From contig DATJED010000028.1 in the NCBI GenBank assembly GCA_035496935.1, positions 62,001-126,000 on the forward strand: 64,000 nucleotides of DNA. Reading direction: 5' to 3'. The notes under the pieces were generated by a model. It ran no database searches and was not told the DNA's origin. It was given only the letters and a program-made list of their open reading frames with translations. The position numbers were made by a program, and so were the translations under genes. Position 1 is the stretch's first letter. The number at the start of each line of letters is the position of its first letter. This document shows positions 9,596-17,025 of this stretch, in pieces. The stretch comes from Pseudopedobacter sp035496935. GTDB lineage: Bacteria; Bacteroidota; Bacteroidia; Sphingobacteriales; Sphingobacteriaceae.

Positions 9596-9643
9596 AGGAA
9601 AGAACAAAGAATCAAGAACAAGAGGCAAGAGCAAGGAACAAAG
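9596..9643 (-). repeat. heptamer array between smc and smpB
   Basis: On the minus strand it reads as seven consecutive units: CTTTGTT, CCTTGCT, CTTGCCT, CTTGTT (6 bp), CTTGATT, CTTTGTT, CTTTCCT. Each begins with C and ends with T while the middle varies. The form is the same as the array after pheA at 50107-50190; CCTTGCT occurs in both. A further decayed stretch (variants of ACTAACC/AATCACT) follows to about 9755. Confidence 0.65.
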
Positions 9644-9758
9644 ACTGACTTACTACCATTAGACTGTTTACTAACCACACAATCACTGATGAACTCAGAT
9701 AACTCATCACGAAAATCCCTAACCACCTAACAAACCAACAACCTAATCACTTAAAGAC

Positions 9759-12700
9759 CTACGCCACCTCTCGCATATCCACAGCTACAACTCTTGATAC
9801 GCCCTGCTCAACCATGGTTACGCCGTAAATAATATCAGTACTGGCAATGGTTTTTTTGTTGTGCGATACCACGATGAATTGCGATTGGTTTGAAAAAGTG
9901 CGGATGATGTTGTTGAACTTTTCAATATTGGTATCATCTAACGGAGCGTCTACCTCGTCAAAAATACAGAAAGGTGCAGGTTTCAAAAGATACAACGAGA
10001 AGAGAAGGGCAGTAGCAGTCAATGTTTTTTCTCCGCCCGAAAGCTGGTTGATAGATAACGGACGTTTTCCTTTTGGTCTGGCGATAATATCAATGTCGGA
10101 TTCCAATGGCTGGCTCGGATTGTTTAAAATTAAATCACAGCTGTCTTCCTCGTTAAATAAAGAACGGAAAACCTTCATGAAATTATCCCGAACCATTGTG
10201 AAAGCTTCCATGAATTTTTCTTTGGCGGTATCGTCAATTTCTTTGATGGTTTCCAGCAAGGAAAGTTTGGCTTCGGTAAGGTCCTTTTTTTGGTTGGTGA
10301 TAAAAGTAAAGCGTTCTTCCATTTCTTGGTAAGCTTCCATCGCCATAGGATTGATAGCGCCAAACTCATCCAATTGTTTTTTTATTTTCTCAACGTTTTC
10401 TTTTACGTTGTCTTCGTTTTCATCTTCAGGTGGTTCATCATCCAAAATATCCTCAATGGAAATACTGAATTCCACAGCCAAACGTTCTTTTAATGCGTTC
10501 AACTCAATTTTTAATGCGTTCTTTTTGTCTTTTAATTCGTTATTGATTTGCTCTGCACTGTCTTTATTTTTACGGAGTTCACTTAGCTCAATTTCTAAAG
10601 TGTTGATTTTTTCTTTGCTTTCGTAATAATCTTTTTCTGCCTCTTGCACCGCTTTTTCAAGTTCCTCTTTTTGTTGGTACATCGCTAGCAAATCCTCATC
10701 GTCATAATCGGTATGCACTACAGTTTCTAAAATCGAAGCTTTTGTGTCGTCTAAATCTGTTTGGTTTTTAGTAATTCTGCTATCCAAATTTTCTTGCTGA
10801 CTTTCCCTATATTCCAAATCTTTATCAATACTGGTCAGCTTGTTTTTTTGCTGATGGAATTTTAAATTTTCGGCATTAAAAGCGGTTGATTTTACGGTTA
10901 AAAACTCACTGAGTTGAGCGTAATCTAATTGTTCTTGTTGCAATTGCTCTTCTAAAGCTAGTTTTTCTGTTTTAGTCTCTTGAATTTTTGGCATCAAATC
11001 CAACAGGGAAGTGCTAATATTCAACAACTTCTGCTCTATATCCTGCTTGCGATTCTGGCTGTTTTGGATAAACGCTAAATATTGTTCTTGCTTGGTTTTT
11101 ACTGAAACAAGTTCGTTCTGCAACTGATTGATTTCCCGCTGTAAATCGGGTAAATCATTTTGTTTAAGCGATGCTTTTAAACTGTTCAGTTTCAGATTCT
11201 GCTCCTCAATTTCAGCAGTTAGCTTTTTAGATTTCTGTTCTAAGCTTTTAATTTCCTTGTTCAGGTTATCTAAGTTTTTCGCTCTACCAATCCTTTTTCC
11301 TTCAAATAAACCCACCGAACCGCCCGATAAAAGGAATTTAGTTTTAAAAAACTTGCCCGATTTTGCAATCAGCACCAAACCATTTTCTAATTCCTGGTTA
11401 TTCAAACTGCCTTCGCGTTCGTCGTCCACTAAAAAAACATTTTGCAAAAGATGGTCGGCCAAAGCCTGATATTTTTTGTCAACATCAACCACGCTTAAGG
11501 CAGATATTGTATCGGCAGGAGCCTGCAAAACAGCGTTACTTTCCTGTAAATTGTTTAAGATGAAAAAGTTCGCTTTTCCACGAGCGGAATTGCTCAATAA
11601 TTTTACCGCTTCAATGGCATCGTCAAAAGATTGCACCACGTAGTGGTTCATCAGTGGTTCTAGGTAATTTTCAATGGCAATTCGGTATTCTTCCTGACAA
11701 AATAAAATATCAGAAAGCAATGGCGCATTTTTATTCCATTGCGCATTTTTTTTCAAAAAGCGGATAGATTCTGGGAAGCCTTCCAGGTTATCAACCATGC
11801 TTTTTGTAAGGTTATATTCGTTCTGTTTTGCATCTGCCTTACGGCTGTTTTGGCTTAAAACCTCTTTATTGCTATTGATATTTTCTTCCAAACGGATGAT
11901 CTGCTCTTTAACATCGTCTTCCTGCTGTTTCAGTTCGTCAAAGTGAGTTTGTTTTTCAGTTAATTCAGCCTCTAAACCGGCTGTCACTTTACTAAATTCT
12001 GATAGTTCGGTTTCCCTATTTTGCGTATCCTCAACGTTCCGCTTGCTTTCCTGTAACAAAGCTTCCTGCTGGATATTTAAAATATCAACGTCTTTTTCGA
12101 TATTGTAGAGCTCGTTTTGCAGTTCCGAGTTTTGTTGCTGTGTACTTTCCAATTTTGCTTTTCCACTCGCCTGTTGTTGCCGGAGCTCATCCACTTCCTC
12201 TTTTAGCTCGTTTAAAGCTTGTGTCAAACTATTTAGGTTTTGCTCTTCTTGTAAACGGTCCTCGTTCAAACGCTTCATGTTATAATGCACATGCTGTAAT
12301 TGCGCTTTATCTTTATCCAAATCTTCGGTTAACCGGCGTTCTTTATCCTGTAAAAATTTGAGCTGTTCGTTTTTTATCTTCTTTTCGCTTTCGTAAGCTC
12401 TAATTTTGGTAACAAAATCGTTAGTGGCTTTTTGCTGAACCGAGAGGTTTTTTTCTTTGGTTAAACTGTTGAATTTATGTTTTTGGATTTGGGCATCCAA
12501 TTGTTCTATTTTTACGCCCAACACGTGTTTTCCTTCGTTTTGCGCTTCTTCTAAAGCTTCTAATTCATTTAATGATGTTCTAAAATTTACAATCCGAAAA
12601 GAAGCCAATACCAAACTTAAAATCTTGTATTTTTCTTTTAAGCGATAATACCTTTCAGCTTTCTTAGCCTGGTTTTCTAAAGTTTTTAAATTCTTCTCAA

Positions 12701-13292
12701 TTTCAAAAAGTAAATCTTCAACCCGACTTAAATCGGCTTCCGTATCTTTTAAACGGCTAAAAGTTTGCTTTTTGCGAAGTTTGTATTTTGATATTCCTGA
12801 TGCTTCTTCAAACAGATTCCTGCGAGAACCTTCTTTGTTGGCAATAATTTCGTCTATCATTTTTAATTCGATGATAGAGTAGGAGTCGGAGCCTATCCCG
12901 GTGTCCAAAAATAAATCTGAAATATCCTTTAACCGGCACTGAACATCATTTAAGCGATACTCAGATTCTCCGGTTCGGTATAATTTACGTGTAATAGTTA
13001 CCGTGGAATAAGCCGTTGGCAAGATGTTTTTGGTATTATCAAAAGTCAGTGAAACTTCGGCAAGGTTGGCAGGTTTTCTGTTTTTTGTTCCGTTGAAAAT
13101 AATGTTTTCCATTTTCTCAGAACGTAACATTCGGGTACTTTGTTCGCCCAAAACCCAGCGGATGGCATCAACCACGTTTGATTTTCCGCAACCGTTCGGG
13201 CCAACAATAGCCGTAACGCCCTCGTTAAAATTGATGGTGATTTTATCCCCAAAACTTTTAAAACCCTTTATCTCAAGCTTGTTTAGCTGCAT
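9759..13292 (-). CDS. smc: chromosome segregation protein SMC
   Basis: The 1177-residue condensin ATPase organises the chromosome with ScpA/ScpB, which are not in this window. The N-terminal head has Walker A GPNGCGKSN near residue 32. Long coiled coils flank a hinge at roughly 500-660 (GFPESIRFLKKNAQWNKNA to LLSGGSVGLFEG). The C-terminal head has the ABC signature LSGGEKTL near 1083, Walker B CIFDEVDAPLDD near 1109, and the D/H-loop region FIVVSHNKKT. Length is standard. The coding strand is minus; many antisense frames in the coiled coils are open but have no coding character. Confidence 0.98.
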   Translation of the reverse strand: MQLNKLEIKGFKSFGDKITINFNEGVTAIVGPNGCGKSNVVDAIRWVLGEQSTRMLRSEKMENIIFNGTKNRKPANLAEVSLTFDNTKNILPTAYSTVTITRKLYRTGESEYRLNDVQCRLKDISDLFLDTGIGSDSYSIIELKMIDEIIANKEGSRRNLFEEASGISKYKLRKKQTFSRLKDTEADLSRVEDLLFEIEKNLKTLENQAKKAERYYRLKEKYKILSLVLASFRIVNFRTSLNELEALEEAQNEGKHVLGVKIEQLDAQIQKHKFNSLTKEKNLSVQQKATNDFVTKIRAYESEKKIKNEQLKFLQDKERRLTEDLDKDKAQLQHVHYNMKRLNEDRLQEEQNLNSLTQALNELKEEVDELRQQQASGKAKLESTQQQNSELQNELYNIEKDVDILNIQQEALLQESKRNVEDTQNRETELSEFSKVTAGLEAELTEKQTHFDELKQQEDDVKEQIIRLEENINSNKEVLSQNSRKADAKQNEYNLTKSMVDNLEGFPESIRFLKKNAQWNKNAPLLSDILFCQEEYRIAIENYLEPLMNHYVVQSFDDAIEAVKLLSNSARGKANFFILNNLQESNAVLQAPADTISALSVVDVDKKYQALADHLLQNVFLVDDEREGSLNNQELENGLVLIAKSGKFFKTKFLLSGGSVGLFEGKRIGRAKNLDNLNKEIKSLEQKSKKLTAEIEEQNLKLNSLKASLKQNDLPDLQREINQLQNELVSVKTKQEQYLAFIQNSQNRKQDIEQKLLNISTSLLDLMPKIQETKTEKLALEEQLQQEQLDYAQLSEFLTVKSTAFNAENLKFHQQKNKLTSIDKDLEYRESQQENLDSRITKNQTDLDDTKASILETVVHTDYDDEDLLAMYQQKEELEKAVQEAEKDYYESKEKINTLEIELSELRKNKDSAEQINNELKDKKNALKIELNALKERLAVEFSISIEDILDDEPPEDENEDNVKENVEKIKKQLDEFGAINPMAMEAYQEMEERFTFITNQKKDLTEAKLSLLETIKEIDDTAKEKFMEAFTMVRDNFMKVFRSLFNEEDSCDLILNNPSQPLESDIDIIARPKGKRPLSINQLSGGEKTLTATALLFSLYLLKPAPFCIFDEVDAPLDDTNIEKFNNIIRTFSNQSQFIVVSHNKKTIASTDIIYGVTMVEQGVSRVVAVDMREVA

Positions 13293-13452
13293 TCTCTATT
13301 TAAAATGGAACGCTGAAAATAAGGATTTTTGTTTTATGGTTGAAATGTATTTTAGCCCCCACGGCAAGCTTCTTGGAAGGAGAGGAAGTATCTGCTGACG
13401 TTAAGATTAGGGCCGTTTTTTCCGGTGCTTAACTTTCAATTTTTCTGAACAC

Positions 13453-13490
13453 AAAAAAAGCATCCACCAAAATGATGAATGCTTTTCTTT
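13453..13490 (-). terminator. intrinsic terminator after rpoD
   Basis: On the minus strand a 13-bp stem with some G-U pairs (AAAAGCATTCATC with GGTGGATGCTTTT, loop ATTTT) is followed by a T-run. It begins about 20 nt past the rpoD stop codon. Confidence 0.85.
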
Positions 13491-13506
13491 TTAAGTGCTT
13501 GTTTTA

Positions 13507-14367
13507 TTAACCCAAATAGGATTTTAAAATTTTACTTCTTGAAGTATGACGTAGCCTTTGTAAAGCTTTGTCTTTAATCTGACGAACACGCTCACGGGTT
13601 AAATTGAATTTTTCTCCAATTTCTTCCAGTGATAGCGGATGATTGGTGCTTAATCCGAAAAATAATACGATAATTTCTCTTTCTCTTTCTGTTAAAGTAG
13701 ATAAAGAACGTTTAATTTCTTCAGATAATGACTCGTCGATCAAATTACTGTCGGTGTTTGGGTTGTCATTTTCCAAAACATCCAACAAGGTGTTTTCTTC
13801 TCCTTGTACAAACGGCGCATCCATAGAAACGTGACGGCCAGAGTTGCTGAGCGTGTCTGATATTTTGTCAACAGTAGTTTCTAAGGTGTCTGCCAGTTCT
13901 TCCGGAGATGGTTCTCTTTCATATTCCTGCTCAAGTCTGGAGAATGCTTTGCTAATTTTACTTAATGAACCTACTTGGTTTAGCGGCAAACGTACAATAC
14001 GTGATTGCTCTGCGATAGCTTGTAAAATTGATTGGCGAATCCACCAAACGGCATAGGAAATGAATTTGAAACCTTTGGTTTCATCAAATCTTTTTGCGGC
14101 CTTGATTAAGCCTAAGTTACCTTCATTGATTAAATCGCCCAAGGTAAGTCCTTGATTTTGGTATTGTTTTGCTACGGAAACAACGAAACGTAAATTTGTT
14201 TTAGTTAAACGTTCAAGAGCGGCTTGGTCGCCTTCTCTGATTTTTTGTGCCAGGATAACTTCCTCTTCGGCGGTAATTAGATCAACTTTACCAATTTCGT
14301 GAAGGTACTTGTCTAAAGATTGTGATTCACGGTTGGTAATTGATTGAGTAATCTTGAGTTGTCTCAT
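13507..14367 (-). CDS. rpoD: primary RNA polymerase sigma factor
   Basis: The 286-residue sigma-70 has the short form typical of Bacteroidota, without the long region 1.1 and non-conserved insert of E. coli RpoD. Region 1.2 is at SLDKYLHEIGK, region 2 at NLRFVVSVAKQYQNQG to FKFISYAVWWIRQSI (core binding and -10 recognition), region 3 at about 150-200, and region 4 with the helix-turn-helix LSLEEIGEKFNLTRERVRQI. This protein should recognise the TAnnTTTG promoters listed here. It is transcribed as a single gene between its own promoter (14408-14415) and terminator (13453-13490). Confidence 0.96.
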   Translation of the reverse strand: MRQLKITQSITNRESQSLDKYLHEIGKVDLITAEEEVILAQKIREGDQAALERLTKTNLRFVVSVAKQYQNQGLTLGDLINEGNLGLIKAAKRFDETKGFKFISYAVWWIRQSILQAIAEQSRIVRLPLNQVGSLSKISKAFSRLEQEYEREPSPEELADTLETTVDKISDTLSNSGRHVSMDAPFVQGEENTLLDVLENDNPNTDSNLIDESLSEEIKRSLSTLTEREREIIVLFFGLSTNHPLSLEEIGEKFNLTRERVRQIKDKALQRLRHTSRSKILKSYLG

Positions 14368-14407
14368 CTATAATTTTAATTGCGCTATTCTAAAAACTAA
14401 AAGTCTG

Positions 14408-14415
14408 CAAAGTTA
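14408..14415 (-). promoter_or_regulatory. -7 promoter element of rpoD
   Basis: The minus strand reads TAACTTTG (TAnnTTTG), placing transcription start about 35 nt upstream of the rpoD ATG at 14367. No convincing -33 element was seen. Confidence 0.6.
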
Positions 14416-14590
14416 AGAAACTTTACATCATTTAACGTTAATTGTATGAAAATGTTGGGATTATTTGATTTTATTTTTGTACAACAATTCTGCTGTCAGT
14501 CCGCAAAAATCAAGCCATTGAAAGTTTGGCAGGTTGAATCTATTTTTATTGATTTAGAGATATTATTTTCTGTTTTACAACAAATAAGTA

Positions 14591-14621
14591 TTGATTAACA
14601 AATAAGTAAGTGGTAATTTTG
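14591..14621 (+). promoter_or_regulatory. promoter of the DUF2975/XRE operon
   Basis: TTG at 14591-14593 and TAATTTTG at 14614-14621 are 20 nt apart, matching the -33 and -7 elements of the Bacteroidota promoter in sequence and spacing. Predicted start is near 14627, about 30 nt before the ATG at 14659. Confidence 0.65.
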
Positions 14622-14658
14622 CATCAAAGAAATCGTTAAACAGTTTAAAAGGTAATTT

Positions 14659-15333
14659 ATGAGTACGTCATTAAATAAAATCCTATTAAAAATCAGAACT
14701 TTTTTAGAGCCACCTTCTACAGCTTTTAACCCAACTTGGAAAGCATATAAGCTTTTATTTGTGGGGGTATTTTTTTTATGCTTTAGTTTTTGGGTTAATT
14801 ACGATAGATATCAACATGGGGGATTGAAAAAAATAGCAATTGAGAGTATCTCACAAGCACCTATTAATACAGTTAACATTGGTACTAACACGATTGAGAT
14901 TTCTCAGAAAAGCGAGTTGGTACTCAAGCCACAATCTTACTGGCAACAGTTGATTTTTGATCTAGATCCTAATGCTGATAATGTGTTTTCTCTTTCTTTT
15001 GCACTGCTTTTTTTTGTGATAAGTGTGGGTGTATTTTTTATTTTGAGAAATACATCGAAAAGTTTTCAGTTTTCCAAGAATGTTCTTGCTAGCTTAAATA
15101 AGTTTTACTTTTTGATTTATGTGGTTGTGATAATGAAAGTGTTGCTTGTTTTGAAGTTTAATTCTGATATCAGTACTTTAATAGACCCAAAAATCCACCT
15201 GGAACGTCCATTCTATTCTATTGGTCTCGGCACAGCCTTTATTTATGGTTTATTTGCAACATTGCTAATTACGCTGATAAACTTTTTTAAACAAGGTCTA
15301 GTTTTACAAGAAGAACAAGATTTAACAGTTTAG
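14659..15333 (+). CDS. DUF2975-like multi-pass membrane protein
   Basis: The 224-residue protein has four hydrophobic segments (about 29-46, 113-133, 152-172, 188-210) and an extracytoplasmic loop between the first two. The architecture and the tight pairing with a small YozG-like HTH regulator two bases downstream match the DUF2975/XRE pairs common in Bacillota and Bacteroidota; the function of the pair is not established. It is divergent from rpoD and has its own promoter. I infer membrane sensing or immunity linked to the regulator. Confidence 0.75.
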   Translation: MSTSLNKILLKIRTFLEPPSTAFNPTWKAYKLLFVGVFFLCFSFWVNYDRYQHGGLKKIAIESISQAPINTVNIGTNTIEISQKSELVLKPQSYWQQLIFDLDPNADNVFSLSFALLFFVISVGVFFILRNTSKSFQFSKNVLASLNKFYFLIYVVVIMKVLLVLKFNSDISTLIDPKIHLERPFYSIGLGTAFIYGLFATLLITLINFFKQGLVLQEEQDLTV

Positions 15334-15335
15334 CC

Positions 15336-15542
15336 ATGCCCATCATTATAAATTTAGATGTGGTTTTGGCACAAAGAAAAATGTCGCTTACTGAATTAAG
15401 CGAGCGGGTCGGAATTACCATGTCTAATCTTTCGATTTTAAAAACGGGAAAAGCCAAAGCCATCAGATTAGAAACTTTAAATGCAATATGCGAGGTTTTA
15501 AACTGCCAGCCAGGCGATATTCTTGAATACAGAAAGCATTAG
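15336..15542 (+). CDS. XRE-family HTH regulator (YozG-like)
   Basis: A compact 68-residue DNA-binding protein made almost only of a Cro/CI helix-turn-helix: RKMSLTELSERVGITMSNLSILKTG with the recognition helix near residues 26-36, then ETLNAICEVLNCQPGDILEY, the typical end of this subfamily. It begins 2 nt after the DUF2975-like stop, so it is surely cotranscribed. In such pairs the regulator probably controls its own operon; the operator was not identified. Confidence 0.9.
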   Translation: MPIIINLDVVLAQRKMSLTELSERVGITMSNLSILKTGKAKAIRLETLNAICEVLNCQPGDILEYRKH

Positions 15543-15560
15543 TTTATTGGAACGTTTAGT

Positions 15561-15588
15561 CTTTTGACTTTCTACTTTTAACTTAGCT
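15561..15588 (+). repeat. heptamer array downstream of the XRE gene
   Basis: Four consecutive units CTTTTGA, CTTTCTA, CTTTTAA, CTTAGCT. The array begins 18 nt after the XRE stop and its last base is the end of the TGA stop of the barrel-protein remnant on the other strand. Confidence 0.6.
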
Positions 15589-15671
15589 CAAAAACTCAAC
15601 CTAGTCCCAATTCCCAATTTAAAAATTCCGGTTATATCCAAATAACTGATGCCGTAACTAGCTATAGAAAT
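15588..15671 (-). pseudogene. remnant of an outer-membrane barrel C-terminus
   Basis: In one minus-strand frame, 27 codons between two stops read as ISIASYGISYLDITG and then IFKLGIGTRLSF with stop. Alternating beta pattern and a terminal Phe are exactly how Bacteroidota outer-membrane barrels end. There is no start codon and upstream is the MBL gene in another frame, so this would be the eroded tail of a lost gene. It is short enough that chance cannot be excluded. Confidence 0.4.
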
Positions 15672-15678
15672 TTAATTA

Positions 15679-16518
15679 TCAGATAGTTGCAATTGCAAAC
15701 GCTTTATCAAACTTGATGCCCTTATCTGTGTTTTTTAAAGTGCAACATTCGTTAATAGGATCATGCTCTAGAATAAGGATGTAATTATTTTCTTCTGCTT
15801 CCTTTAAAAATGCGGATTTTTCGTCCAAGGTTTTTATCGGGAACATGTCATAAGACATGACATAAGGTAAGGGGATATGCCCGACTGATGGCAATAAATC
15901 TGCCGTGTAAACCAGTGTTTTACCTTTATAATTAATCTGTGGAAGCATCATTGCATCAGTATGGCCGTAGGCAAAACGTACTTTGAAGTTTTTTGTAAAC
16001 TCTATGCCATCGATAACGTCAATAAATTTTAATTTTCCGCTTTCTTTAATAGGTAAAATGTTTTCTTTTAAAAAGGATGCTTTTTCTCTTGCGTTCGGGT
16101 TTACCGCCCAATCCCAATGTTGTTTGTTGCTCCAGTAGGTCGCGTTTTTAAAAGCGGGTTTAAGTTCTCCGTTTTCACGGATGATCGCTCCGCCCACATG
16201 ATCGAAATGAAGGTGCGTTAAAAAAACATCGGTAATATCATCTTTGCTAAAACCTAAATTGGCTAGAGATTTCTCCAAATTATCGTTACCATGCAAATAG
16301 TAATGACTTAAAAACTTCTCATCCTGCTTATCGCCGATGCCTGTGTCTACCAAAATTAATCGTTCCTCATCTTCAATAAGTAAACAGCGCATTGCCCAAG
16401 TGCAAAGATTATTTTCATCTGCCGGATTGGTTTTTTGCCAAATCACTTTAGGCACTACACCGAACATAGCGCCGCCATCTAATTTAAAAAAACCGGTTTC
16501 TATCTTATATAGGTTCAT
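15679..16518 (-). CDS. MBL-fold metallo-hydrolase
   Basis: The 279-residue protein has the metallo-beta-lactamase dizinc motif THLHFDHVGG near residue 100, the preceding VDTGIGDKQ block near 56, a third metal ligand region FAYGHTDAMM near 190, and LILEHDP near the C-terminus. It resembles the AHL-lactonase/quorum-quenching-like branch of the fold, but substrates in that branch vary widely and cannot be assigned from sequence. No signal peptide, so cytosolic. It sits between the barrel remnant and a repeat-flanked four-helix-bundle gene. Confidence 0.88.
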   Translation of the reverse strand: MNLYKIETGFFKLDGGAMFGVVPKVIWQKTNPADENNLCTWAMRCLLIEDEERLILVDTGIGDKQDEKFLSHYYLHGNDNLEKSLANLGFSKDDITDVFLTHLHFDHVGGAIIRENGELKPAFKNATYWSNKQHWDWAVNPNAREKASFLKENILPIKESGKLKFIDVIDGIEFTKNFKVRFAYGHTDAMMLPQINYKGKTLVYTADLLPSVGHIPLPYVMSYDMFPIKTLDEKSAFLKEAEENNYILILEHDPINECCTLKNTDKGIKFDKAFAIATI

Positions 16519-16519
16519 A

Positions 16520-16587
16520 ATAGTGAATAGTTAGTGGTGAATAGTGAATAATATCTTGCAGATTGGCGGTCGTGAATAGATAATAGT
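16520..16587 (-). repeat. heptamer array, left flank of the four-helix-bundle gene
   Basis: Read on the minus strand the inner part gives ATTCACT, ATTCACC, ACTAACT, ATTCACT, with two more decayed units (CTATTAT, CTATTCA) separated by about 17 bp. It starts directly after the MBL start codon and ends about 8 bp before the four-helix-bundle stop. It carries the same unit as 16991-17025 in opposite orientation. Confidence 0.65.
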
Positions 16588-16595
16588 TGGACAAG

Positions 16596-16949
16596 TCAAT
16601 CTTTATTTATCATACCTGATAACATTTTAAATGTGGAAATGACATGAGGTTTAAGTTGGGTAATATCAGATTCGGTTATAAATCCCAAAAGCATTGAAAC
16701 TTCGATCTGTGTGTCAATTTCAACAATTGAGCCTCTGCTCATCTCGTAATATCTTTTTCTTTCAACTAAAGATTTTCTCGAAGAACCTTCCGCAAGATTG
16801 GAACAAACTGATATAGCAGCTCGTTTTAGTTGTTGAGTTAAATTAAATTTCTCGTCGGCTGGAAGAAGTTTACAGACAAGATAGATTTCTTTGCAGAGTG
16901 ACTGGCTGGATTTATAAACTTCTAAATTTTTATGAGAGAGATTAAGCAT
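16596..16949 (-). CDS. four helix bundle protein (S23/IVS-encoded family)
   Basis: The 117-residue protein has the family signature: LEVYKSSQSLCKEIY at the N-terminus, QLKRAAISVCSNLAEGSSR in the middle, and YYEMSRGSIVEIDTQIEVS in the third helix. It matches the TIGR02436/PF05635 family first known from 23S rRNA intervening sequences and related to the Avd protein of diversity-generating retroelements. No reverse transcriptase or template repeat is nearby. The gene is bracketed by inverted heptamer arrays (16520-16587 and 16991-17025) and its ATG lies at the edge of a perfect 18-bp inverted repeat, which suggests it could be a small inserted unit. Confidence 0.9.
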   Translation of the reverse strand: MLNLSHKNLEVYKSSQSLCKEIYLVCKLLPADEKFNLTQQLKRAAISVCSNLAEGSSRKSLVERKRYYEMSRGSIVEIDTQIEVSMLLGFITESDITQLKPHVISTFKMLSGMINKD

Positions 16950-16989
16950 AATATGTAGTTTTATTGCATTTAATAAAACTACATATTAT
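16948..16989 (-). repeat. perfect 18-bp inverted repeat over the four-helix-bundle start codon
   Basis: Arms 16948-16965 and 16972-16989 are exactly complementary, around a 6-nt loop. Two bases of the ATG (16947-16949) are inside the arm. In the mRNA it would form a hairpin ending at the start codon and could block translation; as DNA it could be a mobility or protein-binding site. Confidence 0.85.
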
Positions 16990-16990
16990 T

Positions 16991-17025
16991 ATTCACCATT
17001 CACCATTCACCATTCACCATTCACT
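16991..17025 (+). repeat. heptamer array, right flank of the four-helix-bundle gene
   Basis: Four exact ATTCACC units and a fifth, ATTCACT, in direct tandem. Its last two bases are part of the lpdA stop codon (17024-17026). It is in inverted orientation relative to 16520-16587. Confidence 0.95.

Noticed and set aside
9847..10332. Long antisense open frame of about 160 codons inside smc
   Set aside because: It mirrors the conserved C-terminal head of SMC; the sequence is Ser/Phe-rich with no family motif, as expected of an antisense shadow.
11128..11469. Antisense open frame of 113 codons in the smc hinge region
   Set aside because: Ser/Phe-rich shadow of coiled-coil and hinge codons; no promoter or homology-like motif.
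16596..16949. Four-helix-bundle gene considered as the Avd protein of a diversity-generating retroelement
   Set aside because: No reverse transcriptase, template repeat or variable repeat was found nearby.
16991..17025. ATTCACC tandem units considered as a CRISPR array or phage attachment site
   Set aside because: Unit length is 7 bp with no spacers, and no cas genes or integrase are in the window.
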